DNA of 64,000 bases, from positions 4,420,432-4,484,431 of the forward strand of contig NZ_CM001403.1 in the NCBI RefSeq assembly GCF_000166195.2, read 5' to 3'. The position numbers and the translations under genes were made by a program. Position 1 is the first letter of the stretch, and the number at the start of each line of letters is the position of its first letter. This document shows positions 7,972 to 16,258 of this stretch, one piece after another. The stretch is from Mucilaginibacter paludis DSM 18603 (GTDB lineage: Bacteria > Bacteroidota > Bacteroidia > Sphingobacteriales > Sphingobacteriaceae). The notes beneath the pieces are model-generated. The model ran no database searches. It worked only from the letters and a program-made list of their open reading frames with translations, and was not told the origin of the DNA.

Positions 7972-8514
7972 TTATGGTCTGGGTGGATAAATCCCCTGTA
8001 TAGCAATACAGAAGTTTAATGTAAGGAATGGCTGAACATTGTTATGAGCCTCACTACCTCCAACGTTTACTATACTCTCCGTATTTAAAGTTGTTTGCGT
8101 TGTCGCATTGCTGTTATAAGTATTGATTTGAACACTCGGAGAAGCTGAACTATGTGGAATAGCCAAAATATCATTAGGCTCGTTAACTAAACCTTGCCCA
8201 TTATACACTGCAAAATAGTGATTATGAGCGGGCATTTGAGGAGCGGTGAGTGTAACAGTTTCAACACCGCCAGCAAGACCCATTGTATAGTTTGTAGTTG
8301 TAGCACTACTCTGGCCCGTACAAATAGGTGTCCGGCTACGTAAATCCGGCAAACCAAATGTTTTTATGCCATCACCCCCAAAAGATTTACCGAGTAAAGA
8401 ATATAATGCAGTATTTTGCTGGATTTGAAGAATTGCACCATTGCAAAGCGCCCAACCATCAGGGGCAAAATTGCAGGAGAATAAACGAATTTCCCCTAAA
8501 AAATTATCTGTCAT
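7972..8514 (-). CDS. Phage tail-collar domain protein, second in tandem
   Basis: A 180-residue member of the tail-collar family. It shows GEIRLFSCNFAPDGWALCNG at the start, LPDLRSRTPICTGQ near residues 55-70 and QMPAHNHYF near residue 95, followed by a variable middle and the conserved end segment NVQPFLTLNFCIAIQGIYP. It is flanked by relatives on both sides with short gaps of about 40 bases, so the three are one transcription unit. Such proteins resemble phage short-tail-fibre collars, but in many non-phage genomes they stand alone, and their function there is unsettled. Confidence 0.9.
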   Translation of the reverse strand: MTDNFLGEIRLFSCNFAPDGWALCNGAILQIQQNTALYSLLGKSFGGDGIKTFGLPDLRSRTPICTGQSSATTTNYTMGLAGGVETVTLTAPQMPAHNHYFAVYNGQGLVNEPNDILAIPHSSASPSVQINTYNSNATTQTTLNTESIVNVGGSEAHNNVQPFLTLNFCIAIQGIYPPRP

Positions 8515-8551
8515 GATAAGAATATTTTATAAATTAGGTTGAATGTATAGT

Positions 8552-9130
8552 TTAAGGCTTTACAGGATAGTATCCAACAGTACAGATATAATATGCTATA
8601 CCGAGGAATGGCTGCCGATTTTCATGCGACGCAGTGATGCCATTGGTTCCGCCTGCCACGCTTATTGAATTGAGGTTGAGAGGCATATTGGGTGGACTTG
8701 GAGGGTTAGCAACATATCCTTGCGCAGGTGTAAAGGTTGTAGCGGTTGGTTTAAGGGCATAATTGGTAAGATAATAGGTATTGTCTACAGGCGCATCTTT
8801 ACGTAGCGTTCCACCACCAACGGCTCCATTAAAAGTGTGGGTGTGAGCTGGCATCTCCAACTGAGATAAGGTAACGCCTTCGGTACCTTCCTTTGTAGGT
8901 ATTTGGTAAATTATGCCGCTGGCGGTTGATTGGCCCGACCCTATAAGGGCATGCCCCATTAAGTTAGGCAAATTAAAACTTCCAGTTTGTACGCTACCGT
9001 ATATGGTGCCAATAACACTATACAAAGGCATGTACTGATTCTGATTTACAGGCTGTCCGTTACAAAGCAACCAATCTTGGGGGGCCCAATTAAAGGCAAA
9101 GGGCCGGATCTCTCCAATAAAAGCATCCAT
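8552..9130 (-). CDS. Phage tail-collar domain protein, first in tandem
   Basis: A 192-residue tail-collar family protein: GEIRPFAFNWAPQDWLLCNG at the start, then YGSVQTGSFNLPNLMGHALIG, EMPAHTHTF in the middle and NRQPFLGIAYYICTVGYYP at the end. It is the first gene of the presumed minus-strand operon leading to the formyltransferase, cyclase and precursor. The upstream leader has a 17-bp sequence repeated in tandem and a 6-bp hairpin. The divergence among the three copies suggests an old duplication with different surface loops. Confidence 0.9.
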   Translation of the reverse strand: MDAFIGEIRPFAFNWAPQDWLLCNGQPVNQNQYMPLYSVIGTIYGSVQTGSFNLPNLMGHALIGSGQSTASGIIYQIPTKEGTEGVTLSQLEMPAHTHTFNGAVGGGTLRKDAPVDNTYYLTNYALKPTATTFTPAQGYVANPPSPPNMPLNLNSISVAGGTNGITASHENRQPFLGIAYYICTVGYYPVKP

Positions 9131-9135
9131 TGTGA

Positions 9136-9187
9136 TAAAATAATTTAGGTTAATAAAATAATTTAGGTTTAGCCTACCGTGTAGGCA
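9136..9187 (-). promoter_or_regulatory. Leader of the collar-formyltransferase-cyclase operon: tandem repeat and hairpin
   Basis: Just upstream of the first collar gene a 17-base AT-rich unit (ATAAAATAATTTAGGTT on the plus strand) occurs at 9136-9152 and again at 9154-9170. It is followed by the perfect small hairpin GCCTAC-CGT-GTAGGC at 9173-9187. Related AGGTTAGG and TTAGGTTG pieces occur before the other two collar genes. A regulatory role is inferred only from position. Confidence 0.35.
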
Positions 9188-9725
9188 AGAACTAAATTAG
9201 GTATTTTTTGTAAATAAAAAGTAATATTTTAAAAAAAATAATTGCTGATGGGCTTGCAATCTGTTTAAACAAAACATCACTCGTTTTAGCATTATTAAAC
9301 GTATCGTGTATTAACCTTGGGCCGGTTTATTTATACTGAAAAACTGATGGGTGTGCTTTTTGTTGATTAACAAGTGGTTATCGCTGTCTTGTTTTGATTT
9401 TCGGGGCAATTGTAAATGGCTATTCTCCTACCAAGTCGCGCTGTTTTAGTAAAGCTACTCTGCATCTCGAAAGCCATAGGCCCAAGACCCTGATGGTATT
9501 TATTTATGGCTTGTTGTAACGGTAAATAATACTAAATAGTCATCCAATAGCAGTTTATCAAATATAGCTACGGTTTTGTATATGGTTAGAAAAGGGAAGC
9601 AGCTAATAATAAATCAAAACAACTGAAAATAGAAAGAAAGACTTTATTCGGCTTTATAGAACTTGAAAAGCCATTCTTATTACGGGCAAAGCAGACAAAG
9701 GGAATGTAGTTAGTTTTTTAGCTTC
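9188..9725. other. Non-coding stretch, possible decayed insertion sequence DNA
   Basis: No convincing gene. A short open piece near 9421-9525 on the plus strand (ending in a MVFIYGLL-like tail and a stop) could be the end of a broken gene, but it matches nothing I recognise. The rest is AT-rich and should include the promoter of the collar operon. Confidence 0.3.
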
Positions 9726-10029
9726 ATGTTACTGGTTGCCAAACAGGATCACGGTCGAAAGGTGTTTTATGATTTGGACGATGTACCTTATCATCACGCC
9801 AAAAGACTAAAGCCAATATTGGAAAGAAATAAGCATCGCTTAAAACTCGTCTATCTCCCGCCCTACTCTCCGGACCTCAATCCGATTGAATGAGTTTGGT
9901 GGTATATGTGAAAGAAGACATAACCGCTACGTTCAAAGTCTGGAAGATAGAATCACAAACTTTGATGCGTTCATGCAGCAACTTAAGGTTGAAAACGGAA
10001 TTGGTCTTAGCTTAATTGTAAATATTTAG
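9726..10029 (+). pseudogene. IS630-family transposase remnant
   Basis: The plus strand reads a fragment with KVFYDLDDVPYHHAKRLKPI and then YLPPYSPDLNPIE, the DDE-domain signature of IS630/Tc1-like transposases. In-frame stops follow directly (TGA after the IE, then another), and the usual C-terminal RRHNRYVQSLEDR continues in a different frame to a TAG at 10027-10029. It is therefore inactivated by stops and a frameshift, and lacks its N-terminal DNA-binding part. It marks the right border of the peptide locus. Confidence 0.8.
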
Positions 10030-10356
10030 TAGACCTTTTAATGGTATTTGTAAAATTACTTTATGTTTTTCACATACTAATGAGGTGTTATTTGTTTTGC
10101 TTACACATCCTTGAACTCGCTTGAGGTAATGTTCCCGGCATTTTTAATAGATTTTATGCCACCAAAGCTTCCAGGTACAATTAACGGTTGGCGGTAAAAA
10201 CAACAACTTTATGGAGAGGGTAGAGGGGAATAGGAGCGTGGGCAACCACCGGAGTTTTTACGGTAAGGCATCCGGCATAGTCATTTTTCAGCTTTTCAAA
10301 ATAAGGTGAAAACCTAACCCCAATGTAACAGGCCCCGTATGAACTGCAATTTGAAA

Positions 10357-10394
10357 ACAAATTCGACAACTCTTGAGAGGGTTGTCGAATTTTA
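10357..10394 (-). terminator. Terminator of the ileS-dksA-like-lspA operon
   Basis: A 13-bp stem with one G-T pair, ATTCGACAACTCT at 10361-10373 against AGGGTTGTCGAAT at 10378-10390, has a 4-base loop. T-rich DNA follows on both strands, so it can end transcription of lspA and also work in the other direction. Confidence 0.7.
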
Positions 10395-10460
10395 ATATAC
10401 GAGTAAATCAATTAGCAATAAATAAGTATTCAAACATTGTTATCTGTATATCAACAACAA

Positions 10461-11066
10461 TTATTCTTCTACCATCTCACTATTGATGCTGCTTTCTTCA
10501 ACCGTTTCGTGTTTAAAGTAGCGTTTTTGATTCAGAAGGATCAGGATAACACCGATAGATATGGCCGAATCGGCCAGGTTGAATATCGGCCTGAAAAATA
10601 TAAAATCCTCGCCGCCCCAAAATGGCAGCCATTTTGGGAAGTACCCCGAGATGAGCGGGAAATAAAACATATCAATTACACGGCCATGAAAAATAGGGGC
10701 GTAATTATAAATAACGCCGTAAAACGTAGAATCGATAATGTTGCCCATGGCACCGGCAAAAATAAGCGATACATTCATGATGAGGCCCCGGTGGTATTTA
10801 TGCTTTACCAGGTGAACCACACCATAGCCAATGCCGCAAACAGCCACAATGCGGAATAGTGTTAGTGCCAGCTTACCCAGGTCGCCGCCCAGTTCAAGCC
10901 CCCAGGCCATGCCATTATTTTCGGTATAATGCAACATGCCACGGTTGCCCATAAACTTAATTTCTTCACCTATATACATATGGTGCTTCACCCAGATTTT
11001 GATGATCTGGTCGGCCAGAATGATTAAGGCTGCAATAAAGAAAGGTTTGATATAAGCTACCTTCAT
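10461..11066 (-). CDS. lspA: Lipoprotein signal peptidase (signal peptidase II)
   Basis: A 201-residue inner-membrane aspartyl protease that cleaves the signal peptide of prolipoproteins after lipid attachment. Four hydrophobic segments are visible. The catalytic Asp pair is in GNIID112 and FNLAD166, and D19 in LIILADQIIK is the usual conserved N-terminal residue. The segment between the catalytic blocks is longer than in Enterobacteria, as is usual for Bacteroidota. Its clients in this window include the SusD, DUF1735, NHL and DUF4270 lipoproteins. It starts three bases after the DksA-like stop and is the last gene of the ileS operon. Confidence 0.95.
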   Translation of the reverse strand: MKVAYIKPFFIAALIILADQIIKIWVKHHMYIGEEIKFMGNRGMLHYTENNGMAWGLELGGDLGKLALTLFRIVAVCGIGYGVVHLVKHKYHRGLIMNVSLIFAGAMGNIIDSTFYGVIYNYAPIFHGRVIDMFYFPLISGYFPKWLPFWGGEDFIFFRPIFNLADSAISIGVILILLNQKRYFKHETVEESSINSEMVEE

Positions 11067-11069
11067 TTA

Positions 11070-11453
11070 TTACTGTTTAAGTTTAGCTTCCATGCTTAAC
11101 GTGGTATGCGGTACTACGCGTAAACGTTCTTTAGGTATTAACTTGCCGGTTTCGCGGCAAATACCGTAGGTTTTGTTTTCAATACGTACCAAAGCGGCTT
11201 CCAGTTGTTCGATAAATTTTTTCTGGCGGGCTGCCAACTGGTTAATCTGTTCTTTCTCTAAAGTGGCCGAACCATCTTCTAAGGTTTTATAAGTACCGGC
11301 GGTATCATCAGTACCGTTAGAGTTGGGGTTACTTAACGATGAAGCTAAATTATTCAATTCTTCTTTGGCACCCTTCAATTTATCCAGCAGCAGTTGTTTA
11401 AACTCTTGCAGCTCCGAATCTGAATATCGGGTTTTTTCGTTTTCTGTCTTCAT
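11070..11453 (-). CDS. TraR/DksA-family protein with degenerate zinc finger
   Basis: A 127-residue protein with a long N-terminal coiled-coil helix pair (about residues 10-90) and the DksA-type end YGICRETGKLIPKERL. Canonical DksA has four Cys for zinc; only one is left here, and the second pair is replaced by hydrophobic residues near LSMEAK. Cys-poor relatives of this kind exist and may bind in the RNA polymerase secondary channel. Its ATG overlaps the ileS stop by one base, so it is translationally coupled, and lspA follows after three bases. A direct role in the ppGpp response is not certain. Confidence 0.85.
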   Translation of the reverse strand: MKTENEKTRYSDSELQEFKQLLLDKLKGAKEELNNLASSLSNPNSNGTDDTAGTYKTLEDGSATLEKEQINQLAARQKKFIEQLEAALVRIENKTYGICRETGKLIPKERLRVVPHTTLSMEAKLKQ

Positions 11454-14400
11454 TATACTTTACTTATAGCAATCAATAATTCAATTTCATCAATCACGAT
11501 GATGTCGCCGTCATTTATCTGATCATCAAGCACTAAGCTGTCAGCTAATATTTCGGCGCAAATATAGGATAAATTATTTTTCACCGCTTCGCTGATCAGG
11601 GGGTGGTTTGTTAAGCGAACATTAATTTTATCCGTTACTTCAAAATTCTTTCCCTTACGCAGATTCTGTATCCGGTTAACTAATTCGCGTGATGTGCCTT
11701 CCTGTTTTAACTCGTCTGTTATAGTAACGTCTAAAGCTACGGTTAGTTTGCCTAAATTTGCAACCTGCCATCCCGGTACGTCTTCGGCAATAATCTCAAC
11801 ATCAGTTAACAGTATCGAGTATTGCGTATTGGGTATTGCGATAGAACCCTCGGTCTCAATTTCTGCTATTTGTTCGGCGCTGAAATTGTTAATGGCTTCG
11901 GCTACTAATTTCATATCCTTACCCACTTTTTGCCCTAATGCTTTAAAGTTAGGCTTAATCTTCTTTTTAACAAAACCCGCAGTATCTTTAATATACGCTA
12001 TGTTTTTGATGTTAGTTTCCGAGAGGATCAACTCTTTAACCAATTCAACCTGATGCTCAAAATTCTGATCTAATATAGGCAATAAAATCCGGCCTAAGGG
12101 TTGCCTTACATTGATGCCCACTTTTTTGCGGAGCGATAATACCAGCGATGATACATCCTGCGCTAACTGCATACGTTCTTCCAGCGCCTGATCAACCAAA
12201 TCGCTTTGATAAGCCGGAAAATCGGCTAAGTGTACCGATTCCACAGTTTCCTTTTTGGTGATGCTGTTCAGATCGGTAAATAAGCGTTCGGCAAAAAACG
12301 GCGCCACCGGCGACATCAGCTTGGAGATGGTAACCAAACAGGTATATAAGGTTTGGTAGGCTGACAACTTATCGGCCGAATTATCGCTCCTCCAGAAACG
12401 GCGGCGGCTTAAACGTACATACCAATTGCTTAAATGTTCATCCACAAAATTCTGGATAGCCCGTGTTGCCTTGGTAGGTTCAAAATCGGCATAAAAGTCG
12501 TCAACCTCTTTAGTTAAAGTGTTGAGCAGGGAGATGATCCAACGGTCAATTTCGGGCCTGTCGTTCAGCGCTATTTCTGCTTCGCTGTACGTGAAGTTAT
12601 CAATGTTGGCGTAAAGCGCAAAGAAAGAATAAGTATTATACAACGTGCCGAAAAACTTACGGCGCACCTCATCCAATCCCTCTAAATTAAATTTCAGGTT
12701 ATCCCAGGGCGCGGCATTGCTAATCATGTACCAGCGGGCCGCATCAGCGCCATATTTGCTAATGGTTTCAAACGGATCAACGGCGTTGCCTAAACGTTTC
12801 GACATTTTGTTGCCGTTTTTATCCAGCACCAATCCGTTCGATACTACATTTTTAAAGGCCACGCCCGGGTTGCCAACCAGAGTGTTCACCGCTTTTACCT
12901 CATCGCTGGCTTCGCTCAGCATCACCGCTATGGCGTGCAGGGTAAAAAACCAGCCGCGGGTTTGGTCAACACCTTCGGCAATAAAATCTGCCGGGTAGGC
13001 ATCGGCAAACTGCTCCTTGTTTTCAAATGGGAAATGCCATTGCGCGTAAGGCATGGCGCCGCTATCAAACCAAACATCGATCAGATCCGGCTCGCGGAAC
13101 ATTTTTTGCCCGGTTGAAGATACCAGGATCACATCATCCACATAAGGGCGGTGCATATCCTCCAGGCGGAATCCTTTCGGCATAAAACCGGCATCCGCAG
13201 CAGCGTCAATCTCTTTATTCAATTCGGCAATAGAGCCTATGCATTTCTCTTCCGTCCCATTTTCCTCGCGCCAGATAGGCAGCGGGGTTCCCCAGTACCG
13301 TGAGCGCGACAGGTTCCAGTCAACCAGGTTTTCCAACCAGTTACCAAAGCGGCCTGTTCCGGTGCTTTCAGGTTTCCAGTTAATGGTTTTGTTCAACTCA
13401 ACCAACTTATCCTTAACGGCGGTAGTTTTAATAAACCAGCTATCCAGCGGATAGTATAATATCGGCTCATCTGTACGCCAGGAGTGCGGGTAGCTGTGCT
13501 CGTATTTTTTAACGTCGAAAGCCTTGTTATCGGTTTTAAGCTTGATGGATATCAATACATCAGTCGGCTTAAATCCAGCAACTTCGCGTTCTTCTTTGGT
13601 GTAATATTCTTCTTTAACGTATAAGCCCGCAAAATCGGTTACTTCGTCTACAAAACGGCCTTGCTTGTTTACCAAAGGTACTTCTTTGCCTGTTTCGTCG
13701 TGCACCATTACCGATGGTACGTTGTTTTCTTTACAGGCTCTAAAGTCGTCCGCGCCAAAAACAGAAGCGGTATGCACTATACCTGTACCATCTTCGGTAG
13801 TCACAAAATCGGCGGGTATAACACGGAAGGCATTTTTTTCCAGATCATCGTTGGTTACATAAGGCATCAACTGATGATAGTGTAAGCCAACCAGGTCGCT
13901 GCCTTTAAAATTAGCTTCAACCGTCCATGGGATAATTTTATCGCCATCCTTATAATCGGCAAACGGCGCATTCTCGCCTTCGGCCTTAAAATATTTGCTC
14001 ACCAATACCTTGGCCAATACCACGCTAACGGGCAGGTAGGTATAAGGGTTAAATGTTTTTATTTTAACATAGTCGATGTTTTCGCCAACGGCCAAGGCAC
14101 AGTTTGATGGCAAAGTCCACGGTGTAGTGGTCCAGGCCAATATCACGGTATCTTCGTCGGCTTCGCTGAACAATACCGGCATCAGCGGATGTTGCTGATC
14201 GGCCTTTAAATGGAACTGAGCCACAATGGTGGTATCCTTCACCATTTTATAGGTGCCGGGCTGGTTTAGTTCGTGCGAGCTTAACCCCGTGCCCGATTTT
14301 GGCGAATACGGCTGCACCGTATAGCCTTTATACAGCCATCCTTTTTTATATAATTCGCTCAGTATCCACCAGAGCGATTCGATGTATTCGTTTTTGTAAG

Positions 14401-14845
14401 TAATATACGGGTCGTTCAGGTCAACCCAATAACCCATTTTTTCGGTCAGGTCGTTCCAAACGTCGGTATAGCGCATTACCTCCTTACGGCAGGCTTCATT
14501 ATAATCGTGGATAGAGATCTTTTTACCGATATCGTCCTTAGTGATGCCTAACGATTTTTCTACAGCCAGCTCAATAGGCAAGCCGTGGGTGTCCCAGCCG
14601 CCTTTACGTTTAACCTGGTAGCCCTTTAACGTTTTGTAACGGCAAAAAATATCTTTAATAGAACGGGCCATAACGTGGTGAATCCCCGGCATGCCATTGG
14701 CCGACGGCGGACCTTCATAAAAAGTGTAGGGCTTGCTGGCCGGCCTGCTACTGATACTTTTCTCGAATATGTTGTTCTGTTTCCAAAATTCCAGAACCTC
14801 GTTACCTATTTGCGACAGATTTAGCTGCTTATATTCCTTGTACAT
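11453..14845 (-). CDS. ileS: Isoleucyl-tRNA synthetase
   Basis: A class Ia aminoacyl-tRNA synthetase of 1130 residues from the chosen start, the long form usual in Bacteroidota. The HIGH-equivalent is in PPSANGMPGIHHVMARS near the N-terminus and KMSKR is in GNKMSKRLGN. The editing domain and the C-terminal tRNA-binding part are present. The frame is open for 11 more codons upstream, but the start MYKEYKQLNLSQIG at 14845 matches the usual N-terminus of the family, while the extra residues do not. It heads an operon with the DksA-like gene and lspA. Confidence 0.96.
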   Translation of the reverse strand: MYKEYKQLNLSQIGNEVLEFWKQNNIFEKSISSRPASKPYTFYEGPPSANGMPGIHHVMARSIKDIFCRYKTLKGYQVKRKGGWDTHGLPIELAVEKSLGITKDDIGKKISIHDYNEACRKEVMRYTDVWNDLTEKMGYWVDLNDPYITYKNEYIESLWWILSELYKKGWLYKGYTVQPYSPKSGTGLSSHELNQPGTYKMVKDTTIVAQFHLKADQQHPLMPVLFSEADEDTVILAWTTTPWTLPSNCALAVGENIDYVKIKTFNPYTYLPVSVVLAKVLVSKYFKAEGENAPFADYKDGDKIIPWTVEANFKGSDLVGLHYHQLMPYVTNDDLEKNAFRVIPADFVTTEDGTGIVHTASVFGADDFRACKENNVPSVMVHDETGKEVPLVNKQGRFVDEVTDFAGLYVKEEYYTKEEREVAGFKPTDVLISIKLKTDNKAFDVKKYEHSYPHSWRTDEPILYYPLDSWFIKTTAVKDKLVELNKTINWKPESTGTGRFGNWLENLVDWNLSRSRYWGTPLPIWREENGTEEKCIGSIAELNKEIDAAADAGFMPKGFRLEDMHRPYVDDVILVSSTGQKMFREPDLIDVWFDSGAMPYAQWHFPFENKEQFADAYPADFIAEGVDQTRGWFFTLHAIAVMLSEASDEVKAVNTLVGNPGVAFKNVVSNGLVLDKNGNKMSKRLGNAVDPFETISKYGADAARWYMISNAAPWDNLKFNLEGLDEVRRKFFGTLYNTYSFFALYANIDNFTYSEAEIALNDRPEIDRWIISLLNTLTKEVDDFYADFEPTKATRAIQNFVDEHLSNWYVRLSRRRFWRSDNSADKLSAYQTLYTCLVTISKLMSPVAPFFAERLFTDLNSITKKETVESVHLADFPAYQSDLVDQALEERMQLAQDVSSLVLSLRKKVGINVRQPLGRILLPILDQNFEHQVELVKELILSETNIKNIAYIKDTAGFVKKKIKPNFKALGQKVGKDMKLVAEAINNFSAEQIAEIETEGSIAIPNTQYSILLTDVEIIAEDVPGWQVANLGKLTVALDVTITDELKQEGTSRELVNRIQNLRKGKNFEVTDKINVRLTNHPLISEAVKNNLSYICAEILADSLVLDDQINDGDIIVIDEIELLIAISKV

Positions 14846-15009
14846 CAATACGTTTACGTCAAATTTAAAGAGGTGCAAATTTAAGGAATATAATATAAAA
14901 AGGGGAAGTTTTTTGGTGTTTATGCTGGTGCGGCTTATGGTTTTTTGGCAGTCTGCAGGTTCATTGATCGATAGTTCATCAACGGCTTAACCATTTATCG
15001 GTTATCAAA

Positions 15010-15115
15010 CAATTAAAGTGTTTAGGGCGTTGCCTTCGGTCCGGGCTATCCATTACAAGTCCTCGCTCCGCTCCGGGCTCATTCCTATCCCTAACGCAGG
15101 AAGACGAAATAAAAA
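15010..15115. repeat. Possible dispersed intergenic repeat
   Basis: Between ileS and the next gene, a G+C-rich block has GGGCGTTGCC near the left, two TCCGGGCT pieces, CCTCGCTCCGCTCC in the middle and CCCTAACGC at the right end. It resembles short intergenic repeats I associate with Sphingobacteriaceae genomes, and an open frame through it on the minus strand looks non-coding. Confirmation needs a search for other copies in the genome. Confidence 0.35.
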
Positions 15116-15189
15116 AGCAGAACTCCGCATACAAAAACAAAAACAAAATTGAATATTTTAAATTCGGCGCCAAAAACTACCTTTGCGCC

Positions 15190-15393
15190 ATGAATCCCCA
15201 ATACCGCAAACCGCTTATTTTATTTGTAGCCAGTTTTATACCTGTTGTAGCCGGTATGGCCTGCAAGGTAATGCATTGGTTGCCCGTAAGCGCCGGCGGA
15301 ACATTATTTGGCGCGGGTATGCTGGTGCAGCTGTTTTCAATTTTGTGGCTGATAGCGGTGATATTGAAGCCACGGAAAAAAAATCAGGTTTAG
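15190..15393 (+). CDS. Small two-helix membrane protein, function unknown
   Basis: A 67-residue protein with two clear hydrophobic segments (about residues 8-28 and 38-60), a short loop between and a Lys/Arg-rich tail, RKKN near the end. The pattern predicts a hairpin in the inner membrane with both ends in the cytoplasm. It stands alone between ileS and a secreted protein gene. An alternative longer frame starting at 15183 overlaps it but has a poor composition. I do not recognise a family with certainty. Confidence 0.65.
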   Translation: MNPQYRKPLILFVASFIPVVAGMACKVMHWLPVSAGGTLFGAGMLVQLFSILWLIAVILKPRKKNQV

Positions 15394-15468
15394 GATAAAA
15401 GGAATTTTAAACAGGCGATTACCGGGATGGATCGCTATACAATAAGTACAACATTTTACCTTACCTAA

Positions 15469-15831
15469 ATGAAAATAGTTGTCATGCTTATAGCTTTAAT
15501 GGCCCTTTGCTCAGTAACTTTTGCCCAGTCAGGTAAAAAAACAGCTGGTTCCGGGCTGGTTTCAAAAAGCGTTAATGCATCAAAGCCTACAAAAAAACAT
15601 CGGTTTGTCATTATTATCAGATCATACAACAATGAATACCTGGCGGATACCACCGAAAAAGGGAAGAATTTTCTTAAATTGATCAATCCTTTGTGGGTAA
15701 GCCGCGTGGATATGATATATCCGAAAGGCAAAACAGGGTTGTATGTTGGTGGGGGAATGGCTATTACGATTAATGATGAAAAATACCCAAATGCCCTCCG
15801 GATACTGATGCCACATTTAACCAAGCAATAA
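15469..15831 (+). CDS. Small secreted protein, function unknown
   Basis: A 120-residue protein with a signal peptide (MKIVVMLIALMALCSVTFAQ, cleavage after the Ala-Gln region) and a mature part of about 100 residues rich in Lys and Gly. The middle contains the segment DMIYPKGKTGLYVGGG. No Cys remains in the mature form and no known motif is seen. No partner gene is close on the same strand. Confidence 0.7.
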   Translation: MKIVVMLIALMALCSVTFAQSGKKTAGSGLVSKSVNASKPTKKHRFVIIIRSYNNEYLADTTEKGKNFLKLINPLWVSRVDMIYPKGKTGLYVGGGMAITINDEKYPNALRILMPHLTKQ

Positions 15832-15978
15832 TGAGACGGGTTTAAAAAGTATAAAGCAAACGCGTTATAACAGAAATTAACCAATAACGATTTATACAGA
15901 GCGGAAATGCTCAGGTGCGATTGCTTGACGCCTGCGTTACAAGTTTGCTTTAACCCGTTCCACAGAAGTAGTATATAG

Positions 15979-16120
15979 GGAGCACCTCACGGAGCTTAAA
16001 AAAACAATTTCCTTTTGCTATAAACAGGCCACTCCTAACGGAGTGAACTTTGGATTTTTGCTCCGTAGGAGCATCCTGTTTATAGTAACGCAATATAACC
16101 AGGCTCCGTGAGGTGCCTCC
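15979..16120. repeat. Palindromic REP/MITE-like element with nested inverted repeats
   Basis: An outer inverted repeat pairs GGAGCACCTCACGGAGC (15979-15995) with GCTCCGTGAGGTGCCTCC (16103-16120), differing by one inserted base. Inside it, CTATAAACAGG (16018-16028) pairs with CCTGTTTATAG (16075-16085), and a third, looser pair is ACTCCTAACGGAGT with GCTCCGTAGGAGC. The whole 142 bases can fold into one long hairpin. It lies in a 427-base gene-free gap between two convergent genes and holds no open frame of note. Confidence 0.75.
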
Positions 16121-16258
16121 TTGGCTAACAGTACCCTTTCTCATTTTACCCATCAAGCGACTGCAAAAATTCCGTAAAGACGCGGGGCGGAGGTTGTAGT
16201 ATGCTAATCCCACGACAACCTTTTATCACGATAATTCTGGTCATTCCGGGTTATAATT

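Noticed and set aside
7376..9130. Prophage or contractile injection system
   Set aside because: Only collar-domain proteins are present; no capsid, portal, sheath, baseplate, integrase or lysis genes are seen.
10181..10411. 76-residue open frame on the minus strand
   Set aside because: It runs through the operon terminator at 10357-10394 and has no motif or suitable context.
14979..15173. 64-residue open frame on the minus strand
   Set aside because: It lies in the repeat-like block after ileS and its composition is not protein-like.
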